DNA of 64,000 nt from an uncultured Caulobacterales bacterium (GCA_903862425.1 CAIOYC010000025.1:1-64000), one strand, 5' to 3'. Counted from the stretch's first letter, positions 43,856-51,971 are shown. Program-made: numbers and translations. Notes: generated by a model not told the origin, from the letters alone.

Positions 43856-44395
43856 CTAGCCGATCTTGACCTTGGTGGGGCCCGTGAAGGCGTAGTCCGG
43901 CACCGCCAGATTCTTCGGAGCGGGACCCTGACGGATCCGGCCAGAGGTGTCGTAGACCGAGCCGTGGCACGGGCAGAGCCAGCCGCCATAGGCGCCGCCT
44001 CCGAACCCAGGTACGCAGCCGAGGTGGGTGCAGACGCCGATCAGGATCAGCCATTCCGGGTTCTTCACCCGCGCGGCGTCCGCCTGCGGGTCAGGCATGG
44101 CGGCGTGATCGTCGCCACGGGCCTCGGCAATTTCCTTGGGGGTGCGGTGGCGGATGAACACCGGCTTGCCGCGCCAGATGATCGACACCTGCTGGCCCAG
44201 CGGCACCTTGCCATAGTCGTACTCGACCGAGGCCAGGGCGAGGGTGTCGCCCGAGGGGTTCATCTGGTCGACCAGCGGCCAGGCCAGGGCGGCCACGCCG
44301 CCGACCGCGCCGGTGACGGCGGCGATATGGATAAAGTCACGCCGCGAGGGATCTTCCCCGCCCGGATGGGTTTCGGCGTTCGCGGTATCGACCAC
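43856..44395 (-). CDS. petA: Rieske iron-sulfur subunit of the bc1 complex
   Basis: 179 residues from GTG 44395 with AAGGGG upstream. It carries a 2Fe-2S cluster and transfers electrons from ubiquinol to cytochrome c1. Both cluster motifs are intact: CTHLGC and CPCHGS. The N-terminus has a Tat-type signal anchor (SRRDFIHIAAVTGAVGG) as expected for Rieske proteins, which are exported folded. It is first in petABC; the divergent trmL starts 60 bp away. Confidence 0.96.
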   Translation of the reverse strand: MVDTANAETHPGGEDPSRRDFIHIAAVTGAVGGVAALAWPLVDQMNPSGDTLALASVEYDYGKVPLGQQVSIIWRGKPVFIRHRTPKEIAEARGDDHAAMPDPQADAARVKNPEWLILIGVCTHLGCVPGFGGGAYGGWLCPCHGSVYDTSGRIRQGPAPKNLAVPDYAFTGPTKVKIG

Positions 44396-44455
44396 GTGCA
44401 AGCCCCTTGCTTCACTGTGAGCGCGTGAGTTCGCGCATCGTGAGGATCGCTTAGA

Positions 44456-44959
44456 ATGCGTCTGGCCCTTTTTCAACCGGACATTCCGCAAAACCTTGGC
44501 GGAGCCATCAGACTGGCCGCCTGCCTGGGCGTCTGGCTGGACGTGATCGAGCCCTGCGCCTTCCCCCTTTCGGACCGCGCGCTGCGCCGCACGGCCATGG
44601 ATTACGGCGATGCAGCGCAGATTCAGCGCCACGACGGCTGGGACGCCTTCCGTGCGGCCATGCAGGCGCAGGGTCGAAGAATTCTGCTGTTCACCACCCG
44701 CGGCGCGCAGCCCTTTCACCATTTCGCCTATGAAGCGGACGACGTGCTGCTGTTCGGCCGGGAAAGCGCCGGCGTGCCCGACGCGGTGCACGGGGCGGCC
44801 GATGCGCGGCTGATCGTGCCGATCCGGCAGCAGACCCGCTCCCTCAACGTGGTCGCCACCGCGGCCATGGCCCTTGGCGAAGGCCTTCGGCAGACAAACG
44901 GGTTTGCGGCCCCGTCCACTTCGGCGATCGAAAATCCCGCGATCGTGTTTCCGGATTGA
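44456..44959 (+). CDS. trmL: tRNA (cytidine(34)-2'-O)-methyltransferase TrmL
   Basis: 167 residues. A small SPOUT methyltransferase that 2'-O-methylates the wobble base of certain leucine tRNAs using SAM. The N-terminus MRLALFQPDIPQNLGGAIRL and the knot region LLFGRESAGVPDAVH and IVPIRQQTRSLNVVATAAMAL are diagnostic. It diverges from petA and is followed after 61 bp by the CADD-like gene. Confidence 0.94.
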   Translation: MRLALFQPDIPQNLGGAIRLAACLGVWLDVIEPCAFPLSDRALRRTAMDYGDAAQIQRHDGWDAFRAAMQAQGRRILLFTTRGAQPFHHFAYEADDVLLFGRESAGVPDAVHGAADARLIVPIRQQTRSLNVVATAAMALGEGLRQTNGFAAPSTSAIENPAIVFPD

Positions 44960-45020
44960 ATTGATCCACCCCGAGCTTGGCTCTAAGCCTGGACTTCCTC
45001 ACCGCACGGAAGGGCGCCCC

Positions 45021-45707
45021 ATGGCCGACGGTTTCTCCACCCTGTTGCTTTCCCAGCGCATCGACGCCGCCGTCGGCGCGCGGGCCATGCTGTCCCATTC
45101 ACTGTATCGCGCCTGGAGCGCGGGTACGCTGCCGCTGGACACCCTGAAGCTCTATGCGCGCCAGTATTTCCATCACGTGGAGGCCTTCCCCCGCGCGGTA
45201 AGCGCCACTCACGCCGCCTGTCCCGACGCTCACGGCCGCCGCATGCTGGCCGAGAACCTGGCCGAGGAAGAAGGCCTGGGTGAAGGCCGAGCGCCGCACG
45301 CCGAACTGTGGATGAATTTCGCCGAGTCCCTGGGCGAGACCCGCGAGGCTGTGCTCGGCGAAACGCGCAACGCCGAGACCCAGGCCCTGATCGACACCTT
45401 CCGCCGCCTGTCGCGCCAGTCCTATGCGGCCGGCCTCGGCGCGCTCTACGCCTACGAGACCCAGCTGCCGGACGTCTCCACCACCAAGATCGACGGCCTG
45501 ACCCGGTTTTACGGCGTGACCGATGCGGCGGGGCTGGGCTTCTTCCGTGTCCATGAACTGGCCGACGTGGAGCACTCGGCCGTCTGCCGCGACCTGCTCG
45601 ACCGCCTGCCCGATGCAGACCGGGAAGAGGCGCTGAGCGCCGCCGCCGAGCTTTCCGACGCCTTGCTGGGCTTCCTCAGCGGCGTGGAGCGCGCGTCGAT
45701 CCATTGA
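45021..45707 (+). CDS. CADD-like haem-oxygenase-fold protein (putative PABA synthase)
   Basis: 228 residues from ATG 45021, preceded by GGAAGGG. The all-helical fold is of the PqqC/TenA/haem-oxygenase type. Motifs YARQYFHHVEAFPRAVS, NLAEEEGLG, YAYETQLPDVSTTKIDGL and FFRVHELADVEH mark the CADD subfamily. Metal ligands can be proposed at Glu84 (or a neighbour), His93, Glu146, His178, Asp182 and His185; the 146-178-182-185 spacing equals that recalled for chlamydial CADD (142-174-178-181). Tyr29, Tyr45, Tyr145 and Lys156 occupy the places of residues implicated there in self-sacrificing para-aminobenzoate synthesis. hemF starts inside its stop codon, so they are coupled. Function is inferred from family, not shown. 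Confidence 0.75.
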   Translation: MADGFSTLLLSQRIDAAVGARAMLSHSLYRAWSAGTLPLDTLKLYARQYFHHVEAFPRAVSATHAACPDAHGRRMLAENLAEEEGLGEGRAPHAELWMNFAESLGETREAVLGETRNAETQALIDTFRRLSRQSYAAGLGALYAYETQLPDVSTTKIDGLTRFYGVTDAAGLGFFRVHELADVEHSAVCRDLLDRLPDADREEALSAAAELSDALLGFLSGVERASIH

Positions 45708-46573
45708 GCGATCCCGCACTCGAAGCCCGCAAGCAGGCCGCGGAAGCCTGGTTTCGCGACCTGCAGGCGCGCCTGACCGGCGAACTGAACGCTATCGAGG
45801 CGGAGGCGCCGGACGACCTTTATCCCGGCGCGCCCGGCCGGTTCGAGCTCAAGGACTGGGCCCGTGCCGAGGGCGGCGGCGGGACCATGGGCCTGCTGCG
45901 TGGACGGGTGTTCGAAAAGGCGGGCGTCCACGTCTCGGTGGTGCACGGGACCTTCACGCCGGAAATGGCCAAGACCATGCCGGGGGCCGAGGAGGATCCG
46001 CGCTTTTTCGCCACCGGCATCAGCGTCATCGTCCACCCCAGGAACCCGCGCATGCCGACGGCGCACATGAATACGCGCTTCATCTGCACGACCGAGGCCT
46101 GGTTCGGCGGCGGCGGCGACCTGACGCCCATGCTGCCCGATCAGCGCCGCGACGATGCGCCGGACACGCTCGCCTTCCATGCCGCCATGAAGGGCGCCTG
46201 CGATCCGCACGACCCGACCTGGTATCCGGCTTACAAGAAGGAGGCGGACGAATATTTCTGGCTGCCCCACCGCAAGGAGCCGCGCGGAACGGGGGGCATC
46301 TTCTACGACCGCCACCGCTCGGGCGACGTGGCCAAGGACTTCGCCTTCACCCAGGACGTGGGCAAGGCCTTCCTCGATGTATACCCACGCATCTGCCGGA
46401 GCCGGCTGCTGGAGCCGTGGACGCCCGAGGAGCGGCTGCAGCAGCGTATTCAGCGCGGCCGCTATGTGGAGTTCAACCTGCTCTACGACCGCGGCACGGT
46501 GTTCGGCCTGAAGACCGGCGGCAACATCGAGTCCATTCTCAGCTCCATGCCGCCGGATGTCGCGTGGCCGTGA
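45704..46573 (+). CDS. hemF: Oxygen-dependent coproporphyrinogen III oxidase
   Basis: 289 residues. It converts coproporphyrinogen III to protoporphyrinogen IX with O2 in haem synthesis. Signatures include GGGGTMGLLRGRVFEKAGVH, MNTRFICTTEAWFGGGGDLTP, RGTGGIFYDRH and GRYVEFNLLYDRGTVFGLKTGGN. The best start is TTG 45704, which overlaps the stop of the preceding gene (ATTGA), implying translational coupling to the CADD-like protein. The slight N-terminal brevity is normal for alphaproteobacterial HemF. Confidence 0.96.
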   Translation: MSDPALEARKQAAEAWFRDLQARLTGELNAIEAEAPDDLYPGAPGRFELKDWARAEGGGGTMGLLRGRVFEKAGVHVSVVHGTFTPEMAKTMPGAEEDPRFFATGISVIVHPRNPRMPTAHMNTRFICTTEAWFGGGGDLTPMLPDQRRDDAPDTLAFHAAMKGACDPHDPTWYPAYKKEADEYFWLPHRKEPRGTGGIFYDRHRSGDVAKDFAFTQDVGKAFLDVYPRICRSRLLEPWTPEERLQQRIQRGRYVEFNLLYDRGTVFGLKTGGNIESILSSMPPDVAWP

Positions 46574-46604
46574 ATCCCTTTCCGCCCTGACGCGTTAGAC
46601 CCGC

Positions 46605-46832
46605 ATGGCCAGCGCCTCACACCCCTATAGCGTCCGCGCCTCGAACGAGAGCCGCGATCACGGCCACACGGTCGAGGCCGACGGCTTCGAGGCCGCCGCC
46701 CTCGCCTATGCGGAAAGCTGGTCGCCTTCCGACACCGAGGAGGTTTCGGTGATCGTGCGCGAGCGCGAGACCGGGCGCGAACAGTGTTTTCGCGTCCACA
46801 TCGGCGCGGGCGAGGCGGAGCCCTGCGCCTGA
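46605..46832 (+). CDS. Small conserved protein of unknown function (DUF5961-like?)
   Basis: 75 residues, 31 bp after hemF. The sequence (SHPYSVRASNESRDHGHTVEA, then AAALAYAESWSPSDTEEVSV and IVRERETGREQCFRVHIGAGE) suggests a compact alpha/beta protein. I recall similar small proteins in Caulobacteraceae, possibly DUF5961, but cannot confirm. Position suggests it belongs to the trmL-CADD-hemF transcript. Confidence 0.6.
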   Translation: MASASHPYSVRASNESRDHGHTVEADGFEAAALAYAESWSPSDTEEVSVIVRERETGREQCFRVHIGAGEAEPCA

Positions 46833-46887
46833 TCCGGCTCGCATCGCCGATTTGGGCATGACCTTCCGCTACCCTCGCTTATGATCC

Positions 46888-46915
46888 GGGTCCCGGCATG
46901 CGGCGGGATGAGCGG
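46888..46915. repeat. REP-like unit (single copy)
   Basis: GGGTCCCGGCATGCGGCGGGATGAGCGG resembles one arm of the unit at 36679-36707 (GGGTCTCCGC...GCGGGATGAGCGG). It lies immediately before the lactate dehydrogenase start and would be in its 5' untranslated region. Confidence 0.55.
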
Positions 46916-46927
46916 AGTGGGGAAGCC

Positions 46928-48067
46928 ATGCCGGCGGTAGTCAGTCCAGCAGACGAACGGCTCGCCGCCCGGCGGGCGCTGCCGCGGATGCTGTTCGACT
47001 ATATCGACGGCGGCGCCTACGACGAGGTGACGCTGGGGCGGAACGTGGCCGATTTCCGCGCGCTGGTGCTGCGCCAGCGGGTGATGCGCGACGTCTCGCG
47101 GCTCGACACCACGGTGGAGCTGTTCGGGGCGAGCCTGTCCATGCCGGTCATGCTGGGGCCGGTGGGGTTCGCCGGCATGTTCGCCCATCGGGGCGAGCGG
47201 CAGGCGGCGCGGGCGGCGGAGGCGGCGGGCGTGCCCTTCACCCTCTCCACCCTGTCCATCTGCCCCCTGGAAGAGGTGCGCGCGGCGGTGAGTGGGCCGA
47301 TCTGGTTCCAGCTCTACATGATCAAGGACCGGCCCTTCATGGAAAAGCTGCTGGCGCGGTGCGAGGCGGCGGGTGTCCCCGGCCTGGTCTTCACCGTCGA
47401 CCTGCCGGTGGGCGGCGCCCGCTATCGCGACGCGCGCTCGGGCTTCTCGAGCACCCTCACGGGGCTGAACGAGGCGGCGAGGATCGCCAATATCGCTTCC
47501 AAGCCCCGCTGGCTGTGGGACGTGGCCCTGCACGGCCGCCCCCACCACTTCGGCAACATCGTCGAGGCCGTACCGGAAGGACAGCTCGGCGACTTCTCCG
47601 CCTGGATCCACCGCAACTTCGACCCCACCCTGACCTGGGATCACATCGCCTGGATCCGCGAGCGATGGAAAAAGCCCATCCTGATCAAGGGCATCTTGGA
47701 CCCGGAGGATGCGAAGCTGGCGGTGCAGGCGGGGGTGGACGGGCTGATCGTCTCTAACCACGGGGGTCGCCAGCTCGACGGCGCCATCTCCTCGGTGCGC
47801 GCCTTACCGGCGGTGGTGGAAGCGGTGGACGGACGCATCCCGGTGCTGATGGACGGCGGCGTGCGATCGGGGCTCGACGTGCTGAAGGCCATGGCGCTGG
47901 GCGCTTCCGCCTGCCTGATCGGCCGAAACTGGGCCTACGCCCTGGCGGCGGGCGGCGAGGCCGGCGTGTTGCGCATGCTGGAGCGGATGCGCTCGGAGCT
48001 GAAGGTGGCCATGGCCCTCACCGGCTGTACCGACGTCAAGGCGGCCGGCCCCGATCTGCTCGCCTAG
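46928..48067 (+). CDS. lldD: FMN-dependent L-lactate dehydrogenase (LldD-like)
   Basis: 379 residues from ATG 46928. It is a member of the FMN-dependent alpha-hydroxy-acid dehydrogenase family: FDYIDGGAYDE, MLGPVGFAGMFAHRGERQAAR, WFQLYMIKDRPF, LVFTVDLPVGGARYRD, the catalytic His in LIVSNHGGRQLDGA and FMN-phosphate loop VLMDGGVRSGLDVLKAMALGA. Length and motifs match respiratory L-lactate dehydrogenase, though glycolate- or mandelate-type specificity cannot be excluded by eye. Single gene with a REP-like element in its leader. Confidence 0.88.
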   Translation: MPAVVSPADERLAARRALPRMLFDYIDGGAYDEVTLGRNVADFRALVLRQRVMRDVSRLDTTVELFGASLSMPVMLGPVGFAGMFAHRGERQAARAAEAAGVPFTLSTLSICPLEEVRAAVSGPIWFQLYMIKDRPFMEKLLARCEAAGVPGLVFTVDLPVGGARYRDARSGFSSTLTGLNEAARIANIASKPRWLWDVALHGRPHHFGNIVEAVPEGQLGDFSAWIHRNFDPTLTWDHIAWIRERWKKPILIKGILDPEDAKLAVQAGVDGLIVSNHGGRQLDGAISSVRALPAVVEAVDGRIPVLMDGGVRSGLDVLKAMALGASACLIGRNWAYALAAGGEAGVLRMLERMRSELKVAMALTGCTDVKAAGPDLLA

Positions 48068-48133
48068 CCGGCGCGGCCTGAAAAGGCCGTGATCGGTTGT
48101 CATCCTGTCCCGATCATCCCTCGGAGACGCCCG

Positions 48134-48565
48134 TTGCGCGCCCTGCTCGTCGCCCTTCCTCTCGTGCTCGTCGCCGGTTCGGCCCTGGCGGCGGAGAAGA
48201 CCATCCTGCCGGGCTATTGGGAGAGCGTCAGCGAAGCCAACCTGATGGGCAGGAGTACGCCCAAGACCGAGCGGCGCTGCATCACCGCCGACAAGGTGGC
48301 GCAGTTCATCTCCACCCCCTCCACCGGTCACTACACCTGCACCTATGCGAAGAAGAGCGTCAGCGGCGGCAAGGCCGACTTCCAGGGCCAGTGCGTCGAC
48401 AAGCATGGCAACGCCTTCGACATCGTCATGCAGGGAACCTATGCGGCGGAGCATTTCCACATGGCGGCGCGTTTCTCCCTGCCCAACCTGCCCATGTTCG
48501 GCGGCACGGCCAGCACCGACGCCAAGCGCATCAGCGCCGAGTGCCCGGTGGAAGAGCCCAGGTAG
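48134..48565 (+). CDS. Secreted DUF3617-family protein
   Basis: 143 residues from TTG 48134 with GGAG upstream. A signal peptide (RALLVALPLVLVAGSALA) precedes a DUF3617-type domain: the front LPGYWESVSEANLMG and the Cys pairs (RRCITADKV, YTCTYAKK, GQCVDKHGN, SAECPVEE) typical of disulphide-bonded envelope proteins. Function unknown. It faces rpmB, with a terminator between. Confidence 0.82.
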   Translation: MRALLVALPLVLVAGSALAAEKTILPGYWESVSEANLMGRSTPKTERRCITADKVAQFISTPSTGHYTCTYAKKSVSGGKADFQGQCVDKHGNAFDIVMQGTYAAEHFHMAARFSLPNLPMFGGTASTDAKRISAECPVEEPR

Positions 48566-48573
48566 CGGCCACG

Positions 48574-48602
48574 AAAAAGGCCCCGCCGTTCCCAGCGAGG
48601 CC
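48574..48602 (-). terminator. Rho-independent terminator of rpmB
   Basis: On the minus strand GGCC-T-CGC pairs with GCG-G-GGCC around an 8-nt loop, followed by TTTTT. It starts 27 bp after the rpmB stop. It may also serve the convergent DUF3617 gene. Confidence 0.65.
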
Positions 48603-48628
48603 TCGAACGTCTCAGCAGATTAACCCGA

Positions 48629-48928
48629 TCAGGCGGCGGCGGTCTGGCCGGCCAGCTTGGCCTTCACCTGGCGCTTGATCTTCAGCGCCTTGGGCGAGAG
48701 CACATCGTCGCGCGAGTTCATCAGCACGTTGTCGAGGCCGCCGCGGAAGTCCAGCGTACGCAGGGCCGCATTCGTGATCTTCAGCTTGAAGGATTGGCCG
48801 AGCGCTTCCGACGGCAGGTTGATCTGCGCCAACGACGGCAGAAAGCGGCGCTTGGTCTTGATGTTGGAGTGGCTCACATTGTGGCCGACCATGGGGCCGA
48901 CGCCCGTGAGTTCGCAAACGCGCGACAT
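48629..48928 (-). CDS. rpmB: 50S ribosomal protein L28
   Basis: 99 residues, usual for alphaproteobacterial L28. It starts MSRVCELTGVGPMVGHNVSH, with the conserved SNIKTKRRFLPSL following, and ends KLAGQTAAA. The open frame continues upstream to 49081, but the ATG at 48928 is the conserved start. Single gene, ending in a terminator. Confidence 0.97.
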   Translation of the reverse strand: MSRVCELTGVGPMVGHNVSHSNIKTKRRFLPSLAQINLPSEALGQSFKLKITNAALRTLDFRGGLDNVLMNSRDDVLSPKALKIKRQVKAKLAGQTAAA

Positions 48929-49195
48929 GTTCAAGATCCGGATCTTGGCCTCCGGAATATCCGGCGACCGGCAATGGAAAGACGGCGCTCGAAGATCGCT
49001 CTCCGTGCGGGAGGCGCGCATATAGTCCAGAGCATGGTGGATGGTCAAGGAAAAGCCATCGGCGCCCGGCATCAAGCCCATCGCCGTGGCGGACGGGCCT
49101 CACCCTGGGCTGTTCGTAATGTATGCCGGTTGAACCGTCTTTGCATTGTCGCGCGCGGCCCCTATCTCACCGCTCGGTGGACGGAGCTATCGGGA

Positions 49196-50047
49196 ATGAG
49201 TTTCACGGCCCGCTTCGGGGCGCTTGTTACAAGGACGCTTTGCGCCGCGATCTGCCTTGGCCTGGCTGGTGCGGCTCTGCCGGTGCGCGCGCAGGAGCCG
49301 CTGCACCTGTCGCTGAACTATGACGGCAGCCTGTATGTGAAGGTGCTGGACGTCTCGGTGGACCAGGTGCTGGACGGCAAGGCCTTCCAGGCTTCGGCCC
49401 ACATCAAGACCTCCGGCATCCTCTCCATGTTCCGCAAGGTCAATCTGCGGGCGGAGACACAAGGGCGGCTGGAACACGACGTGCCCCTGCCCAAGACCTT
49501 CTCCTACCTGAACAATGACGGTCATAAGAACCGGCAGGTCACCACCACCTGGTCCCCCACCGACGTGGCCACCCGCTCCTCGCCGCAGTTCCCCAACATG
49601 GGCGATCCGCCCGCCACCCGCGAGCAGAAGCTGGAGGCGGCGGACCCCCTTACCATCCTCACCCGGATGACCCTGCTGCCCTCCGGCGAGAAGCCCTGTC
49701 AGGGCGTCAGCCAGTTCTATGACGGCAAGCAGCGCTATGACGTCGAGTACAGCTATCGCGGCCCCGCCACGCCCGATGCGCGCGAGCACAAGCTCGGCAT
49801 CACCAGCGCCGTGCGCTGCAGCCTGGTCTATCGTGAGGTGGCGGGCTTCAAGAAGAAGCCGGCCGACCAGCGCGGCCAGGGCCTGCGCCGCGACGTGACC
49901 GTGGGTCTGGGTCGTATCGGCGCCTCGGGGCCGTGGGTGATCTCTTTCCTGCGCGCCGACACCTTCCTCGGAGCGGCGGAGATCGATCTCGTCAACGCCC
50001 GCGTGGACGGGGCGCGGGCCGGGGACCAGCTTCGCGCCGGTTTGTGA
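49196..50047 (+). CDS. Exported DUF3108-family protein
   Basis: 283 residues from ATG 49196. A signal peptide (VTRTLCAAICLGLAGAALPVRA) is followed by a DUF3108 region: LHLSLNYDGSLYVKVLDVSVDQ, AHIKTSGILSMFRKVNLRAE, FSYLNNDGHKNRQVTT and DPLTILTRMTLLPSG. These proteins are predicted beta-rich envelope proteins of unknown function. It is divergent from rpmB with 267 bp between. Confidence 0.85.
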   Translation: MSFTARFGALVTRTLCAAICLGLAGAALPVRAQEPLHLSLNYDGSLYVKVLDVSVDQVLDGKAFQASAHIKTSGILSMFRKVNLRAETQGRLEHDVPLPKTFSYLNNDGHKNRQVTTTWSPTDVATRSSPQFPNMGDPPATREQKLEAADPLTILTRMTLLPSGEKPCQGVSQFYDGKQRYDVEYSYRGPATPDAREHKLGITSAVRCSLVYREVAGFKKKPADQRGQGLRRDVTVGLGRIGASGPWVISFLRADTFLGAAEIDLVNARVDGARAGDQLRAGL

Positions 50048-50091
50048 CCGGCCCCCACGGCGCCCCCCACATCTAGTAGGGAACAAAGCCT

Positions 50092-50198
50092 GAATCGGAC
50101 GTAATCACCGATTCGGACCTGATTCGTTTCGCCACTGTTCCGCCTGACTCGCCCACCGCGTTAACGCCTCGCCAAAGCACGATCCTGCAAGGCGAATC
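50092..50198. promoter_or_regulatory. GANTC cluster with inverted repeat upstream of 50263
   Basis: GANTC sites lie at 50092-50096, 50110-50114, 50121-50125 and 50194-50198. The first two form the inverted repeat GAATCGG-N9-CCGATTC. GANTC is the CcrM methylation site in Caulobacter-like bacteria, and such sites in promoters can make transcription cell-cycle dependent through GcrA. At this GC content one site is expected per roughly 300 bp. Confidence 0.4.
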
Positions 50199-50262
50199 CG
50201 GGTAGCAAACCCTCGCCATTCGCGTTAACGTTTCATCGGGACATCGGCTCGGGAGGCTGAAG

Positions 50263-51135
50263 GTGGGGCGCGCGACGTTAGCGCGAAGCGGGATCGCGGC
50301 GATGATTTTCGCCGTGGCCTGCGCGACTCCACTGTTCGCCCAAACCCGTCCTGAACCCTCTTCGCAGACTTCTGCGCCGTCGGCGTCTTCGCCTTCCACC
50401 GAGCGTCGCCCCGATCCGGTGACACAGGCCTATCTGTTCGGCGCGGCCTACAAGGAATCCGACCTTTCCACCGATCGCGCCGGCGGCATGATGTTCCTGC
50501 CGGGCCGCGGGCTGATCCGCTGGGAGACACAGGGCAAGACCCTGGCGGAGCAGGAGGAGCTGAAGACCGAGGCGATCGGGCGCGCCGACGCCCGCGCCGT
50601 CCAGCAGGAGATCGACGCCCAGCAGGCGGTGCGCGACCGGGTTCGCGAGCAGACCGAGCTCGCCACGGCCGACCACGAACACATGGGCTTCGCCGCCGAC
50701 GCCCGCGCGGTGCCTGCCCTGAACATGTCATCGGTCACCGGTACGCGTCGCCAGGCGGGCGGCATGGTGGCGCTGAACCGGGCGGCGATCAAAGATCAGT
50801 TCGTCAACGCCATGGGCGTGAAGAGCGGTACCAGCTTCAAGGATCGCAATCGGCTCTATGTGTTCGGCGCCGTGTCGGGGCGGGGCGTGGGGCTCAACCT
50901 GCTGCACGACAACGGCAATGGGCTGGCGGGGGGCTGGCGCAATGCGGGCCTGTCCACCGACCGGGGCGGCTTCGTCGGCCAGCGCCAGGCGGGGCTGGCC
51001 ATGCGCAACGGTCGCTCGCAGATCGCCCTCAGCTACGTGCGCGAAAAGACCCGCGCCCAGCTTCTCGGCATAACCTCGATCAAGGATCACCGGGCGATGC
51101 TGAACTTCACCTTCACCCCCGGCGGGCGCAAATAG
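50263..51135 (+). CDS. Uncharacterised exported protein
   Basis: 290 residues from a GTG. Signal peptide (ARSGIAAMIFAVACATPLFA), a Ser/Pro-rich linker (about 28-50), then DPVTQAYLFGAAYKESDLSTD and an Ala/Glu/Gln-rich helical stretch (about 85-135, QQEIDAQQAVRDRVREQTE) before a beta-rich C-terminal half ending ISSIKDHRAMLNFTFTPGGRK-like. The alternating polar/aromatic C-terminus resembles an outer-membrane-associated domain but is short for a barrel. I recognise no family. It is flanked by GANTC clusters on both sides. Confidence 0.72.
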   Translation: MGRATLARSGIAAMIFAVACATPLFAQTRPEPSSQTSAPSASSPSTERRPDPVTQAYLFGAAYKESDLSTDRAGGMMFLPGRGLIRWETQGKTLAEQEELKTEAIGRADARAVQQEIDAQQAVRDRVREQTELATADHEHMGFAADARAVPALNMSSVTGTRRQAGGMVALNRAAIKDQFVNAMGVKSGTSFKDRNRLYVFGAVSGRGVGLNLLHDNGNGLAGGWRNAGLSTDRGGFVGQRQAGLAMRNGRSQIALSYVREKTRAQLLGITSIKDHRAMLNFTFTPGGRK

Positions 51136-51509
51136 GCGAACTTCTCCGCGTCGTTCTCCCATGGGTTAGAATGAGGTCGAGGCGGTGAACATCCATCTCG
51201 CCGCTGTTTGACAATCGCATCCCACCCCCGCCGGCCAAGGCGTGGAAAAGCGCCTTCGCGATGGGAGGATAGGTCGTGGATCACGGCGCGCACCGCTATC
51301 CGGACTCCCCGGACGGTATGGAAATACCGTCCGATTAGGCAAGCCTTTGGCGGAAAAGACGAATTCGGAGATATCCGGACTCTGCGGACTCTTTGACAGT
51401 GTGCCGGACTCTACAACGTTACAGGATCGGACGTGGCCGTAAGGCGCAACTTGCGCCAGAAAGTTCCGTATCTCGGCGCGCGCCCCCGGCGGGGAAGGTC
51501 GAGGATAAT
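51136..51509. other. Intergenic region with repeated CGGACTC units
   Basis: No gene is supported in these 374 bp. CGGACTC occurs four times (51301, 51376, 51385, 51405), three of them within 36 bp. Each contains a GANTC site. A small hairpin GGACGGTAT-GGAA-ATACCGTCC lies at 51311-51332 (perfect 9-bp stem). The hairpin and repeats could mark a small RNA, a regulatory region or a decayed sequence. Confidence 0.5.
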
Positions 51510-51971
51510 TCAGCGCCGGCGAACGGGATAAGGCGTTCCGTCACGGCGCTTGTAGCCCGCCGCGTCGGCGACCATGTCGATGTCCGAATAGGTGCAGATA
51601 TCGGCTTCGGAACTGTTCCCCACCTCCAGCAATACCGCATCCTTGTCCGTGCGGTTGATCATGTGGTGGCCGTTGGTCTCGCCCGCCTTGAAGGCGGCGC
51701 AGTCGCCCGCGCGCAACACCTCTTCCCCGGCATCGGTGACCATCACCACCTCGCCTTCGAGCACCATCACGAACTCGTCCTCGTGGCTGTGCCAGTGGCG
51801 CTGGCCTGACCAGGCGCCGGGGTGCAGGGTCAGTCGGTTGACCCCGAAGGCGGTCAATCCCGCCGCCAGGCCGAGCCGATGGCGGAGCTTGTTCATGCCC
51901 GTCTCGTGGAAAGGCGCCGGATAGCCCGATCCGCGCCGAACCTCGCACCCCTCGATGTCGATCTTGCCCAT
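51510..51971 (-). CDS. Cupin-domain protein
   Basis: 153 residues from ATG 51971, preceded by a perfect AGGAGGT. One cupin barrel: motif 1 is seen in RHWHSHEDEFVMVLEGEVVM (His, His, Glu ligands) and motif 2 in AGDCAAFKAGETNGHHMINRT. Single-domain cupins of this type (GNKLRHRLGLAAGLTAFGVN front) bind a metal and are often assigned as sugar isomerase-like or unknown. It diverges from dapE with only 48 bp between starts. Confidence 0.88.
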   Translation of the reverse strand: MGKIDIEGCEVRRGSGYPAPFHETGMNKLRHRLGLAAGLTAFGVNRLTLHPGAWSGQRHWHSHEDEFVMVLEGEVVMVTDAGEEVLRAGDCAAFKAGETNGHHMINRTDKDAVLLEVGNSSEADICTYSDIDMVADAAGYKRRDGTPYPVRRR

